Assembly (NCBI RefSeq): GCF_010015475.1
Contig: NZ_SSNI01000004.1
Coordinates: 62,001-126,000 of the forward strand
Direction: 5' to 3'
DNA: 64,000 nucleotides
Source of the DNA: Pontibacter pamirensis
Lineage (GTDB): Bacteria > Bacteroidota > Bacteroidia > Cytophagales > Hymenobacteraceae
The notes beneath the pieces were generated by a model. It made no database searches and had not been told where the DNA came from. It saw only the letters and a list, made by a program, of their open reading frames with translations. This document shows positions 49,777-59,515 of the stretch, in pieces; within the stretch, counting starts at the first letter, position 1, and every line of letters begins with the position of its first letter. The translations under genes were made by a program, and so were the position numbers.

Positions 49777-51171
49777 TTATTTCAGTTGGCTGATAATGTC
49801 ATCTATCGTCAGATCCTGCTGCTCACCCAGTTCCATATTGCGCAGCTTCAGCTTGCCACTTGCCATTTCTTCCGAGCCTATCAGGATTACGTACGGGATG
49901 CTTTTCTGGTCGGCATAACTCATTTGCTTCTTAAGTTTGGCCTGTTCAGGATAAAGTTCTGAGGCTATGCCTGCATCACGCAACTGCTGCAGTACCGGTA
50001 AAGCGTATAGTTCAGACTCCCTGTCGAACTGCACGATGAGCGCCTTCGTGCCTACCTGGCTGCTGTCGGGGAACAGTTGCAACTCTTCGATGACATCATA
50101 GATGCGGTCTACGCCAAAGGAAAAGCCCACCCCAGATACGCCTGGTAAGCCAAACATACGGGTGAGGTTGTCATAGCGGCCACCACCGCTGATGCTTCCC
50201 ATGCTCACATTATTTACCTTCACCTCGAAAATGCAGCCAGTGTAGTAGGAGAGGCCCCTTGCCAGCGTTACATCCAACAGCAGGCGCGGGTTTCCGGAAT
50301 CATTCTGCGCAGTGAGAGCCTCACTATTCAGCCTGCTGAGGTAATTCCATACTTCGTGCAGGTCTTTAAGCCCCCGCTGCCCTTCGGCTGTGTCGCCCAA
50401 TATGGTTTGCAGTTGGTCTAGCACAGCCTTGTTGCTTCCTTCCAGGGAATAAAGCGGTTCCAGCTTTGTAACAGCCTTCTCTGATATGCCTCGTTCCAGC
50501 AATTCTTTGCGCACACCTTCCTTTCCGATTTTATCGAGCTTATCGATAGCCACACAAATGTCACCCTCACGTCCTTTTTCACCTATCGCCTCCGCTATGC
50601 CAGCCAGTATGCCCCTGTGGTTGATTTTGATAGTAAAATCGGTCAGTCCCAGCTTTGTCAGTACCTCGTTTATCATCTGTACAATCTCAGCTTCGCAAAG
50701 CAGGGAGTTTGTACCTACCACATCGGCATCACACTGGTAAAATTCACGATAGCGGCCTTTTTGCGGGCGATCAGCCCGCCATACTGGCTGTATCTGGTAA
50801 CGCTTAAAGGGGAAAGTGATGTCGTTTCGGTTCATCACCACGTAGCGCGCAAAAGGTACGGTCAGGTCGTAACGGAGTGCCTTTTCAGAGACTTTGCGGG
50901 TCAGGTGTTTGTGCCCCTCGTCTATATCAGCTTGCTTAGTCTTTGCGAGAAAGTCTCCGGAGTTCAGTATTTTAAAAATCAGCTGGTCGCCCTCATCACC
51001 GTATTTGCCGGTCAGTACCGACAGCTGCTCCACGGCAGGTGTTTCCAGGGGCAGGTAGCCGAACTTCTCGAAGGTGCGTCTGATAACACCAAAAACATAA
51101 TTTCTCTTCACCACGACAGCCGGGCCAAAATCGCGGGTTCCTTTCGGTATGGATGGTTTTTCTTTACTCAT
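49777..51171 (-). CDS. hisS: Histidyl-tRNA synthetase
   Basis: A 464-residue class II aminoacyl-tRNA synthetase from MSKEKPSIPKGTRDFGP. Motif 1 is in the N-terminal KPSIPKGTRDF and VIRRTFEKFGY, the histidine-specific PQKGRYREFYQCDADVVG (motif 2 region, PQKGRYREF) near residue 125, and LARGLSYYTGCIFEV with GSISGGGRYDNLTRMFG near 320-350 (motif 3). The C-terminal anticodon-binding domain covers about 370-464. Length is typical for Bacteroidota. The frame is open for 8 codons upstream (51195) with a double MS. The gene is the first of a hisS-hutH pair. Confidence 0.94.
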   Translation of the reverse strand: MSKEKPSIPKGTRDFGPAVVVKRNYVFGVIRRTFEKFGYLPLETPAVEQLSVLTGKYGDEGDQLIFKILNSGDFLAKTKQADIDEGHKHLTRKVSEKALRYDLTVPFARYVVMNRNDITFPFKRYQIQPVWRADRPQKGRYREFYQCDADVVGTNSLLCEAEIVQMINEVLTKLGLTDFTIKINHRGILAGIAEAIGEKGREGDICVAIDKLDKIGKEGVRKELLERGISEKAVTKLEPLYSLEGSNKAVLDQLQTILGDTAEGQRGLKDLHEVWNYLSRLNSEALTAQNDSGNPRLLLDVTLARGLSYYTGCIFEVKVNNVSMGSISGGGRYDNLTRMFGLPGVSGVGFSFGVDRIYDVIEELQLFPDSSQVGTKALIVQFDRESELYALPVLQQLRDAGIASELYPEQAKLKKQMSYADQKSIPYVILIGSEEMASGKLKLRNMELGEQQDLTIDDIISQLK

Positions 51172-51269
51172 GCTCATGCAGGTTTGCAGGTGCAAGTTAC
51201 TAAAAGCTGCCGAAAGGTTGGAGTTAAATAGCGGAAAGGTGGTAACACACCAGTTAAAGAATAACGGTG

Positions 51270-52652
51270 CTAGAAAGCAGCCTTATCGCCTCTAATGGCA
51301 TTGTAGATAGTATAGAAGATAATTTTTACATCTAAAAGGAAAGTCCAGTTTTCCAGGTAGAAGATATCCAGCTTCACCCGTCCGCGTACCTGGTAATCTG
51401 CGGTCGTGTCGCCACGGTAACCACGTACCTGTGACAGACCCGTCACACCTGGCTTTATAAAATGACGGACCATGTATTTCTCTGCTATAAGTGCGTATTC
51501 CTGATCTGCCTTTAGCATGTGTGGGCGGGGACCAACAATTGACATCTGGCCTCGGAGAACATTAAAGAACTGAGGAAGCTCATCCAGGCTAGTTTTCCTC
51601 AGAAAGGCGCCTACAGGTGTAATCCTCGAGTCTCCACGCCGGGCAAGTTGCGAATTGGCTTCTGTGTTGATGTACATAGACCGTAGTTTCCAGCACAAGA
51701 ATGTTTTATTATTAATGCCAGAGCGCACCTGGCCGAAGAAAACAGGTCCCTTGGAGTCTAGTTTAATGATAATAGCCAGTATGGGCAGTAGCCATGACAG
51801 TAAGAATACGACAACAAAAAGAGAGAATGCAATATCAAAAGTGCGTTTTAAAATTTTGTTTATCACATCATCGAGAGGGATAGAACGAGCTACCAGAATC
51901 GGTAGCATGTCATAGAAGTCAATCTTAAGCTTTTGATATCTGAAACTATCTGGTTCAGGTAGAAACTTCATACGAACCAAGTTGTTGTCAGAGAATTCCA
52001 TCAATGAAATCAACTGTTCTTTTTTCAATGCGAAGGCACAGCAGTAAATTTCGTCAATATGATATTTCAGCACAAATTGTTCTACGTCCTTTACTTGCCC
52101 GATAGTCAGCGGATTTCCCTCAGAGTTATCATCAAAAAAGCCTACAAACCTGTATCCATATTCCGGGTGTTTATAAAAGAAGTTCTTTAATTCCTGCCCC
52201 GTTTTAGAATTCCCTACAATTATCGCTGTTTTAGAATTATACCCTTTTCGGCGCAAGTATCTTAGCGTATAAGTTACAGACACCCTCAGAGTCAGAACAA
52301 ACAGTACGAGAATCAGATAATGATAAAGAAGAAAATCTCTTGAAAAGGGAGAGGAGTAGACAAAACCTATCGTAGCTTCAACAAGAAGTATATAAAGTAA
52401 TACTGCTTTTAGCGCATCTACTAATACCCAAAGTGTTTTTGCCACTCTATAGTACCTATACGTACCCAAAAGCAGCGTACACACTATCCATGCCAATACA
52501 GAATGCAGCAGGAAAAGGCTGCTGTCCGTTGTTATATTTTTGGTGATTCCTCCATGGACCAGAAAACTAGCTACGGCAGTAGATATGATTACTGCTGCTA
52601 AATCACCCAGTGAGTGTATAAGTTTAATGTATCTATTATAGAGCCCAGGCAC
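51270..52652 (-). CDS. Undecaprenyl-phosphate sugar-1-phosphate transferase
   Basis: A 460-residue polyprenyl glycosylphosphotransferase (WcaJ/exopolysaccharide-type). The N-terminal half has four to five membrane helices (LIHSLGDLAAVIISTAVASFL and LLYILLVEATIGFVY) and a Rossmann-like CoA-binding segment (AIIVGNSKTGQELKNFFYK). The C-terminal catalytic domain holds RTFDIAFSLFVVVFLLSWLL (membrane hairpin), DSKGPVFFGQVRSGIN, FLRKTSLDELPQFFNVLRGQMSIVGPRPH with the catalytic Asp-Glu pair, and HFIKPGVTGLSQVRG. It starts lipid-linked repeat synthesis by moving a sugar phosphate to Und-P. It is the last gene of the glycan operon, about 70 bases downstream of the polymerase-like gene. Confidence 0.9.
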   Translation of the reverse strand: MPGLYNRYIKLIHSLGDLAAVIISTAVASFLVHGGITKNITTDSSLFLLHSVLAWIVCTLLLGTYRYYRVAKTLWVLVDALKAVLLYILLVEATIGFVYSSPFSRDFLLYHYLILVLFVLTLRVSVTYTLRYLRRKGYNSKTAIIVGNSKTGQELKNFFYKHPEYGYRFVGFFDDNSEGNPLTIGQVKDVEQFVLKYHIDEIYCCAFALKKEQLISLMEFSDNNLVRMKFLPEPDSFRYQKLKIDFYDMLPILVARSIPLDDVINKILKRTFDIAFSLFVVVFLLSWLLPILAIIIKLDSKGPVFFGQVRSGINNKTFLCWKLRSMYINTEANSQLARRGDSRITPVGAFLRKTSLDELPQFFNVLRGQMSIVGPRPHMLKADQEYALIAEKYMVRHFIKPGVTGLSQVRGYRGDTTADYQVRGRVKLDIFYLENWTFLLDVKIIFYTIYNAIRGDKAAF

Positions 52653-52720
52653 AGAAAAGTAATAAGTATTATAGTTCGAACAGCTAAATTAATATATTTA
52701 TTTCAGAATATGTTAGAAGA

Positions 52721-54025
52721 TCATCCTTCTCTCGTTATAAGGATATCGTCTTCAAACACCATTTTTACAAAAATGAACATGAAAAAACAAGTGAAAATTA
52801 TACCCTGAGAACTGCTTAAAATAGATTCTGTTAAAGAACAGAAAATAACCATAACAGTAAACGCTGAAAAAAGCCAATTTCTTTTTCTGACTGCCAGGTA
52901 AAGTGGGTAAAAATAAAAAAGACATAGTACCAAAAGTCCTATAGCGCCAATACCTACTGTTGTTTCTAAGTATTGGTTATGTGGGTCAAATCTCATTTCT
53001 ACAGCATAGAAAAAACTACGATTAGTATAGGCAGTTACCAGTGCATCCTTAATATCACCCGAACCGACTCCGATAACGGGATTTTCTTTTATCACATCTA
53101 ATGCGCATACCCATTTGGCAAGTCTTAAATTTAAACCATTCCAGCTTTCGGCCGCATTATCAAACGCAAAATGGTATTCTGACGATTTATTCTGGAAGTT
53201 ATAGCTTGTATTCTTCAAGCTCTCAAACCTGGAAAGGGTTTGAGGAAAGAAAAAAGATAAGGTCCCAAAAAAAACTATAGTCGCAGCAATAAGTAAAGCT
53301 GTATATTTCAGTTTACCATTTCTTACTCCTTTCACTACTGCTGTTGTGAAAAGTATCAATATCAGGACAAGTAAAGAAGTTCGTGAAGCTAATAAAAATA
53401 GGATTAGAAGGAGGAAGCTGATTGCTATAACATTTATAATCCTCTCAGTTTTACTAATCCGAACGTTATCAAACCATAATCTATCGAAAAACACTAGTAT
53501 GGAAAGAGCAACATATAATGCATAGTAGATAGCTTGCTTCCTATATATCAAAACCAGCCCATCGCTAAATAAATAGTTGATATCATTTCTCTCTTCTACA
53601 ACTTTTATTTGATAAAGTAATGCTATCAGGCTGAAAAAGACACAAAGCCAAGAGAAAGAACGCAAGGTTTTATGTAAGTCTTCTTTTGGAATGATAGCCG
53701 AAGTTAACACCAATGGGAATATGAGTAAAGATGCTTTTGTTTCCAGATACTTCCACCCGGCTTGTACATTTTGAGTGTATAGCATCCCAATTAAATAAAG
53801 CAGAAATAAAATGATGCTGAATGCAGCAAGAGGCGATGATTTTATCTTTGAAAGCTTATAAGCGAATTTACCTTCGGCTAACCATATAACAATGAGAAGA
53901 GCTATGGCACTATTCGTTGCCAATTGCATCGGCAGAAAAATAGAAACGCAAAATAGCAGAAGGCTGAGTAAATAAGCCTTCTGTGATAAACTTTTGTTAT
54001 GTATGAACTTGACTGTTGCGTTCAT
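52721..54025 (-). CDS. O-antigen ligase/polymerase-like membrane protein
   Basis: A 434-residue membrane protein with about 10 to 12 helices in WaaL/Wzy style, with a long periplasmic loop (about residues 270-350) holding WNGLNLRLAKWVCALDVIKENP and GVGSGDIKDAL then FDPHNQYLETTVGIGAIGLLVL (HNQYLE is typical of the ligase family). It starts with an ATGA overlap on the stop of the GT2 gene. The protein would polymerise repeat units or attach them to an acceptor. With the protein at 54812-55990 it makes two such candidates in the operon. Confidence 0.83.
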   Translation of the reverse strand: MNATVKFIHNKSLSQKAYLLSLLLFCVSIFLPMQLATNSAIALLIVIWLAEGKFAYKLSKIKSSPLAAFSIILFLLYLIGMLYTQNVQAGWKYLETKASLLIFPLVLTSAIIPKEDLHKTLRSFSWLCVFFSLIALLYQIKVVEERNDINYLFSDGLVLIYRKQAIYYALYVALSILVFFDRLWFDNVRISKTERIINVIAISFLLLILFLLASRTSLLVLILILFTTAVVKGVRNGKLKYTALLIAATIVFFGTLSFFFPQTLSRFESLKNTSYNFQNKSSEYHFAFDNAAESWNGLNLRLAKWVCALDVIKENPVIGVGSGDIKDALVTAYTNRSFFYAVEMRFDPHNQYLETTVGIGAIGLLVLCLFYFYPLYLAVRKRNWLFSAFTVMVIFCSLTESILSSSQGIIFTCFFMFIFVKMVFEDDILITREG

Positions 54026-54819
54026 CTTAAGAACAATGCCTTTGCTTTCGCTACAACATGATAAGGCAGTAAAAGTAGCGTATAGTTTCTTATCAAACCA
54101 ATCACAAAATAAGGAGAAAGTGAACTATTGTCTTTAATAACCTTGATTTTACTTTTCTGTTGAATTGTACGTTTGGTGCGAGAAATGCCACCTGGGTTAA
54201 GCTCGCAGAAAGTCAAGACTTCGGGTAGAATATGAGTTTTGTAGTTTTTTACAAACTTGAAGAAGAAAGCATAATCTTCCGCAGCTTTATAGTTCAATGG
54301 GTAAACGCCAATTTTCCTAAGAGCTTTCGTCCTGAACATAACAGAAGGATGTATGAAACTACACTTTAAGTACATATTTTGGACTATGTCTTTATGCTTT
54401 GCAGGGGCTCTATAAGTATAAATAGCTTCATCTTTATAGAAAAACTCTACCCAAGAACCAAGCAGGTATACTTCTTCATTCGTATCTAAAAAATGCTTTT
54501 GCTTTACGAATCTGTTTGAATCACAAATATCACCGCAGTCTAACCTGGCAATATATTTACAAGACATATTGCTTTGAATATAAGCTAAACCTTTATTCAG
54601 TGTCTTTTCTATGCCCTGGTTTTGATCATTGAATAATAAATGCAAATGAAGCATACCGGAGAAATCTTTCTGTAGTTCCTCTAGAGTCGGTTTAACGATA
54701 CTTCCATCATCAACAATAAGCACATCAAGTTTAGAAGAGAAGTGAATTGAGTTTAATGATTTTTTTAATCCAGCCAGGTTATTAAAGTGCGGAATCAGGA
54801 TAACTATATCGCTATTCAT
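54022..54819 (-). CDS. Glycosyltransferase family 2
   Basis: A 265-residue GT-A protein. DIVILIPHFNNLAGLKKSLNS, DVLIVDDGSIVKPTL (nucleotide aspartates), CKYIARLDCGDICDSNRF (metal DxD variant) and YPLNYKAAEDYAFFFKFVK with the catalytic ED pair are GT2 marks. It overlaps the polymerase-like gene at 54812 by 8 bases and the ligase-like gene by 4 bases (ATGA), so translation is coupled. Substrate is not predicted. Confidence 0.87.
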   Translation of the reverse strand: MNSDIVILIPHFNNLAGLKKSLNSIHFSSKLDVLIVDDGSIVKPTLEELQKDFSGMLHLHLLFNDQNQGIEKTLNKGLAYIQSNMSCKYIARLDCGDICDSNRFVKQKHFLDTNEEVYLLGSWVEFFYKDEAIYTYRAPAKHKDIVQNMYLKCSFIHPSVMFRTKALRKIGVYPLNYKAAEDYAFFFKFVKNYKTHILPEVLTFCELNPGGISRTKRTIQQKSKIKVIKDNSSLSPYFVIGLIRNYTLLLLPYHVVAKAKALFLR

Positions 54820-55990
54820 TCAGTGCTATTTTTTTTGACTCAATTCTTATAAACATACCAATGTATAACCAGATTATAGCATCTGTACCTCTGAATTGTA
54901 TGAGTGAAGCTATAAAGTAAACCAGTATGACGATTGCTATAGGATTGCTAAGCCTTGATTTGAAAGCCTTTATACTTAAATTATATACTACTAACATATA
55001 AAGTAAAAAGCCAATAAAACCAAACTCTATCAGAATCTGCAAGTATAGATTATGTAGGTTATCTTCGGGGTAGTCTTTTCCTGACACGGCCTCAATGGCA
55101 TACATACCGTTGCCAGCACCATAACCTAAAAAGTAGCTCTCCCAAAGGGCTGTGGCATAATAGCGCCACATTGCAAATCTTCCCTCCATTCCTTTATCAG
55201 TGCTACCCCCGAATTCAACAAATCGCCTCAAAGCATATACATTGTTTGCTAAATTTTCAAAATCAATAAAAATCACAAAACAGAACACTGCCAGTAAAGC
55301 CAATGCAATAATGGCCCTTCTTTCTTTTTTTGACGTAGCTGAAGATAGAAATTTAAAGCCTGCTACAAGTAGTGCTATCACAATACCTACTCGGGAGGCA
55401 TACAATACACTGATGATCAGTGTGGTTAACAAGAAAAAATAGAACAACTTTTTCCTGTTGATAAACAAGGCTGTATGAAGCCCTATCCAGGTGGCTTCCA
55501 AATTAACGCCACCACCAAAGATGGTATAAATATCGGGATGGCCATCAGGAGCCTTCATAAATCTTATTATTTCAGGAATATGAAATAGAAGCTTACCAGT
55601 TATAATAACAAAAATAACAACAGCGGCTTTTTGAAGAAGTCCTATAAGTTGCTCTGGAGAATATATTCCTGTGATGTAATAACCAATGTAAAAAGCATAA
55701 AATGCAAATAAATGGTTGATCAATATCCTGTTAAAAGGATAGACAATGAATAGCAGAAGAGAAATGATTGAAATACCAACAAAGTATTCCAATACAAAGG
55801 GTGGAATTTTGGGCAAGCTATACCGAAACCTTATTAGAACACAGGGAACGAAAAATAGCGAAAAGAAATGATAAAATTTAATGGAAGATTCTTCATTCAT
55901 TATCCAACCTGTTAAAGCAAGTGTCTGCAGGTTCAGGAACAGGAAGAACAGAACAAGAAATAAACTGAAGTAGTTAATTGTTAGTCGCAT
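54812..55990 (-). CDS. O-antigen polymerase-like membrane protein
   Basis: A 392-residue membrane protein of 9 to 11 helices. GAGNGMYAIEAVSGKDYPEDNLHNLYLQILIEFG (EDNLHNLYLQ core) near residue 300 is the Wzy/WaaL-type periplasmic segment with a His-Asn pair, and a loop of GGGVNLEATWIGLH lies near 170. The gene overlaps the next GT2 gene by 8 bases. It may polymerise or ligate the glycan. A second protein of this type follows at 52721. Confidence 0.8.
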   Translation of the reverse strand: MRLTINYFSLFLVLFFLFLNLQTLALTGWIMNEESSIKFYHFFSLFFVPCVLIRFRYSLPKIPPFVLEYFVGISIISLLLFIVYPFNRILINHLFAFYAFYIGYYITGIYSPEQLIGLLQKAAVVIFVIITGKLLFHIPEIIRFMKAPDGHPDIYTIFGGGVNLEATWIGLHTALFINRKKLFYFFLLTTLIISVLYASRVGIVIALLVAGFKFLSSATSKKERRAIIALALLAVFCFVIFIDFENLANNVYALRRFVEFGGSTDKGMEGRFAMWRYYATALWESYFLGYGAGNGMYAIEAVSGKDYPEDNLHNLYLQILIEFGFIGFLLYMLVVYNLSIKAFKSRLSNPIAIVILVYFIASLIQFRGTDAIIWLYIGMFIRIESKKIALNE

Positions 55991-56060
55991 TACAGGATCT
56001 CAATCAGCTTAGGTGCTTTTATTAACATAGCTGCAATAACATAAAGTAAAAACAGATGTG

Positions 56061-56912
56061 CTAGTACTGCTTCTTAATTGGAGAGATATAAGTTCTATAC
56101 GCTTTGTTTATAAATGATAAGGGAGTACCAGATAGTAACTTAGAAGTAGTGTGCCTGATAATTGTCCAGTAATAGTAAAGCCTGTTGCTGTTCTCATTTC
56201 CTAAAATTTCGTTTTTCGCTTTAAGTACTTCTTGATAACAGGCCACTATATTAGCTGAGGCACCACCATACCTCATGTTTGTAAGAACATGATCTACGAA
56301 AATAAATTTTGCGCCAGCCTTATAAAGTTTAAGTAATAGATGGTAGTCCATAGTAAGTTTATAGTCTAGACTGAAAACGCCGTACTTACTATATAGACTT
56401 TTGCTCACGAATGTAGTAGGGTGGTTCAGGCTCATTTCCAGTGGCAACATCTTTAGATTTGGTCTTGTCTGGGCTCCTTTGCTGCCGTTTTCATTCCAGT
56501 ATTGTATATTACCATGAACAATGCTGTCAGGTTCATATTTCGCAACTATAAGCGCTACAGCATCTTGTTCATACCAATCATCAGCATTTAAAATTCCTAT
56601 AACTTCTCCTGTAGCTAAGGCGATACCTTTATTGAAGGCGTCACTTATTCCCCGGTCTGGCTCACTCTTCCAGTACGCAATTTGGCTATCATACTTCCTG
56701 ATAATATCTAAAGTACCATCAGAAGAACCGCCATCTACAATGATATATTCTACGTTTTTGTATGTTTGGTCAAGTACACTTTGAATGGTATGTTCCAGAT
56801 ATTTTTCTCCGTTATATACAACAGTTATTACAGAGACCAATATTTCATCTCCTTTTACTCTCTCACAATTTCGGTTCAAGCAATATCCTCCCTCCAAAAT
56901 GCGATTCGTCAT
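56061..56912 (-). CDS. Glycosyltransferase family 2
   Basis: A 283-residue protein with GT2 marks: VSVITVVYNGEKYLEHTIQSVLDQTYKNVEYIIVDGGSSDGT near residue 27 (core IIVDGGSSDGT), AYWKSEPDRGISDAFNKGIALA, and GEVIGILNADDWYEQDAV with the metal DD at about 115. TRPNLKMLPLEMSLNHPTTFV is the common acceptor-side segment of such Bacteroidota enzymes (core LNHPTTFV). It lies 70 bases upstream of the polymerase-like gene. The role is transfer of a sugar to the lipid-linked repeat; the sugar is unknown. Confidence 0.88.
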   Translation of the reverse strand: MTNRILEGGYCLNRNCERVKGDEILVSVITVVYNGEKYLEHTIQSVLDQTYKNVEYIIVDGGSSDGTLDIIRKYDSQIAYWKSEPDRGISDAFNKGIALATGEVIGILNADDWYEQDAVALIVAKYEPDSIVHGNIQYWNENGSKGAQTRPNLKMLPLEMSLNHPTTFVSKSLYSKYGVFSLDYKLTMDYHLLLKLYKAGAKFIFVDHVLTNMRYGGASANIVACYQEVLKAKNEILGNENSNRLYYYWTIIRHTTSKLLSGTPLSFINKAYRTYISPIKKQY

Positions 56913-57026
56913 GTGTTGCCGTAGCTAATTTAAAGTGTAGAACGTATAGAATAACTGCTAAAGGTTTGAAAGCTGCGTTAATGCGAAAGTAGATACTTTA
57001 AAACAATCTGGTTCATGAATGTTTAT

Positions 57027-58157
57027 TTAGACAGATGAACTAACTACATATGGCGTGTTTGCTGAAACCAGAGAACTATACAATTCTTCATACTTTTTGG
57101 AAACTACTTTAATATCAAAATCTCTCATACTCCATTCTCGAGAGTTATTTTCCATAAGCGGTATATTCTCTTTATTTTCAGTTAGCCATTGAATTTTAGT
57201 GATAGCCTTTTCTGCTGTATCAAAAATGAAACCATTGAAGCCATCCTTCACTAAATCAACATTTCCAACACAATCAGATAATAAAACACATTTTCCTATA
57301 CTTATAGCCTCCAATACAGAGAAAGGCAACCCTTCCCACAAAGATGTAGACAGGTAGACATCAGCATGATGCACTATGTTATCGACTTCTTCTTTAGGTA
57401 GCCACCCTGTTAACCTGATATTTTCTGCTTCTAATAGCTTCTTCTGTTTTGCTTCTCCTTCACCTACCCAAATAAATTGTATGTTTTTTTGTTCAACAAA
57501 GAAATTAGCTATTTTATTGAAGAGGGTAGGGTTCTTCTGCTCTGTTACTCTACCAACTGTAACAATTGTAAAGGTTTCACTATCTGAACCCATCTTTGAG
57601 GTATTTGGCTTTTCTGGAAGTAAGGCAGGTATAGAGGTGCCATTGTTGATGTAGGTGGACTTAATGCCAATCTCATTGAAACTCTTAGATTCTGAACTGG
57701 AACAGCAAACCACTCGTCCAGAGAGTTTGTCTGCTATTCTTTCCAAGGCTATAAAAAGAGACTTCTTTGTGGCAGAAATATCAGCTCTAGAAAATGAAGC
57801 ACCATTAGGAGTATAGATAACATTTTGCCTGCGCATCAGGAAGCAAGTAATTCTACCCAAAAAACCTGCTTTAGATGAATGTAAATGTATGACATCTATA
57901 TTGTCAATTTTACTAAGAATATTATGTAGTTCAATGAGAGCTTTTAGGTCTCTCATAGGCTTAAGCTCTCTCTGCACACTTTTCCACCGAATGAAGGTCA
58001 CTCCATTCGGAAATTTAGCTTTGACAGCCTCTGCTTTGATCTCATCAGACCGCTCCCCATGAATCACAATATGTTCGCAGGAGGTATATTGTGTAAGTAA
58101 GTTTATAAAGTGTGCTGTTCCTGCCGCAAAACACTCTACTATATGAACAATTCTCAT
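57027..58157 (-). CDS. Glycosyltransferase family 4
   Basis: A 376-residue GT-B protein. HIVECFAAGTAHFINLLTQY starts the acceptor domain, with DVIHLHSSKAGFLGRITCFLM. The donor domain holds FTIVTVGRVTEQKNPTLFNKIA, IQFIWVGEGEAKQKKLLE, VYLSTSLWEGLPFSVLEAISIGK with the donor-binding Glu of the EX7E motif. A methionine-poor C-terminal tail ends NTPYVVSSSV. It resembles the WbaZ/WbpX type. It lies about 115 bases upstream of the GT2 gene, and the sequence is clearly AT-rich. Confidence 0.87.
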   Translation of the reverse strand: MRIVHIVECFAAGTAHFINLLTQYTSCEHIVIHGERSDEIKAEAVKAKFPNGVTFIRWKSVQRELKPMRDLKALIELHNILSKIDNIDVIHLHSSKAGFLGRITCFLMRRQNVIYTPNGASFSRADISATKKSLFIALERIADKLSGRVVCCSSSESKSFNEIGIKSTYINNGTSIPALLPEKPNTSKMGSDSETFTIVTVGRVTEQKNPTLFNKIANFFVEQKNIQFIWVGEGEAKQKKLLEAENIRLTGWLPKEEVDNIVHHADVYLSTSLWEGLPFSVLEAISIGKCVLLSDCVGNVDLVKDGFNGFIFDTAEKAITKIQWLTENKENIPLMENNSREWSMRDFDIKVVSKKYEELYSSLVSANTPYVVSSSV

Positions 58158-58408
58158 AAATCAACTAATTCATTCTAACGGTATGATAAAACCTATGTTA
58201 GAAGACAAATTTAACAATAGTTGTCGTTGAAAACTATATAATTTTTAGTGTGATTTGGTGTTTGGAATAGCTCTATATGCGATAGTGGATGAACAGAACC
58301 GTTCAAGTAGGAGAGGGGGAAGCTGTTTTGTAATTACCGGCAATTTGAATTGAAATAAGTATCAGGCTGCAGTAAATCAATCGAGTTATATAACGATACA
58401 TTCAACTT

Positions 58409-59515
58409 TTATAGTTTCTCAGATATAAACTGGTTGAACTGTTGCAAATGTGAAGGAATATTCGTGCTAAAGTTCCTGTCAAAGATTTTCTGGTGGCTCT
58501 TCTTTTCAATTACCTTAGCCAGGATATCTGTATCCTGCGGAGGATATAATGTAATGCTGTCAGTAAATCTATCTAAATCGAAAAGTGCTTCTCTGTTGTG
58601 TTCATGCCCTGGCAGTATTACGTGGCAACCGGCGTATAATCCTTCATAAACTGTTCTCCCTACACAAAATTGAGGGTCACACCTGATAATGTAATCGCTC
58701 ATAGCATAAATTTTACCTATATCGGCCTCCTCACCGTAAAAGATGATACGTAAATCATTGCCAGCGAGTTCTTTACAAAGTTTTATATAAGCTTCATTGT
58801 TACTTTTTCCTACTATCAACAGAACTGCATTTTCACATTTTACTTCTTTGAAAGCTCTTATAGCAAGTTCTACTCCTTTAACAGGGGCGACACTTCCTAT
58901 TATTGAAAATACTGTTTTACCTTCTAAGGAATGTTTCTGAATTAAATCTGAGTTAACCACCTCATGCAGGTGGCGCATGTCAAATGGATTATTCAGAATT
59001 GTACTGTTTTGAAGTTTTAAATCCTTAAAAGGTTCTTCTGTCGCTTCATCTATAAAAATAACTCCTCGTGCATTTCTTAATGAATCAAAAACAGAGGTCT
59101 GGCTTCCATTAAAGATCTCCCTGATATGTATGAACGCAGGTAATTCTTTTCTAATTAATTGATGAAGTACAATAGAGTTTAAATGGATAAAATCATAGTC
59201 ATTTGCTTGGATAAATTTATAAAATGCCTTCGAATTACTTTTCCAAAGCAAATCGTTGAGTTTAATTCTGTAGTCTTTCCATTCACTACCTTTATAAATA
59301 CCAGGATGAGGCAAGTGAAACTCTTTGATAAGTTTCGCTTTCTTATTAAAAAAAGCGTTTATTTCATTAAGATCCCATTTTCCTTTTAATCGTTTCTTTA
59401 CAACAAGATCAACATCGACGTCCTCCAGGTTTGTAAGCAGCGTTTGCAGGCTTCGGGAAGCACCGTATAAGCTAACATCATGTGTCACGAAGAGAGCTTT
59501 CTTTCTCTTAGACAT
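58409..59515 (-). CDS. Glycosyltransferase (GT4-like)
   Basis: A 368-residue GT-B protein: KALFVTHDVSLYGASRSLQTL at the start, GKTVFSIIGSVAPVKGVELAIRAFKE and ENAVLLIVGKSNNEAYIKL in the donor domain, and VGRTVYEGLYAGCHVILPGH with the donor-binding Glu near residue 308. The N-terminal domain is divergent. Its start overlaps the WbpG-type gene's end by 8 bases, so it lies in the same operon. 251 bases without a gene separate its end from the next gene (58158-58408), with no clear signal in them. Confidence 0.8.
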   Translation of the reverse strand: MSKRKKALFVTHDVSLYGASRSLQTLLTNLEDVDVDLVVKKRLKGKWDLNEINAFFNKKAKLIKEFHLPHPGIYKGSEWKDYRIKLNDLLWKSNSKAFYKFIQANDYDFIHLNSIVLHQLIRKELPAFIHIREIFNGSQTSVFDSLRNARGVIFIDEATEEPFKDLKLQNSTILNNPFDMRHLHEVVNSDLIQKHSLEGKTVFSIIGSVAPVKGVELAIRAFKEVKCENAVLLIVGKSNNEAYIKLCKELAGNDLRIIFYGEEADIGKIYAMSDYIIRCDPQFCVGRTVYEGLYAGCHVILPGHEHNREALFDLDRFTDSITLYPPQDTDILAKVIEKKSHQKIFDRNFSTNIPSHLQQFNQFISEKL

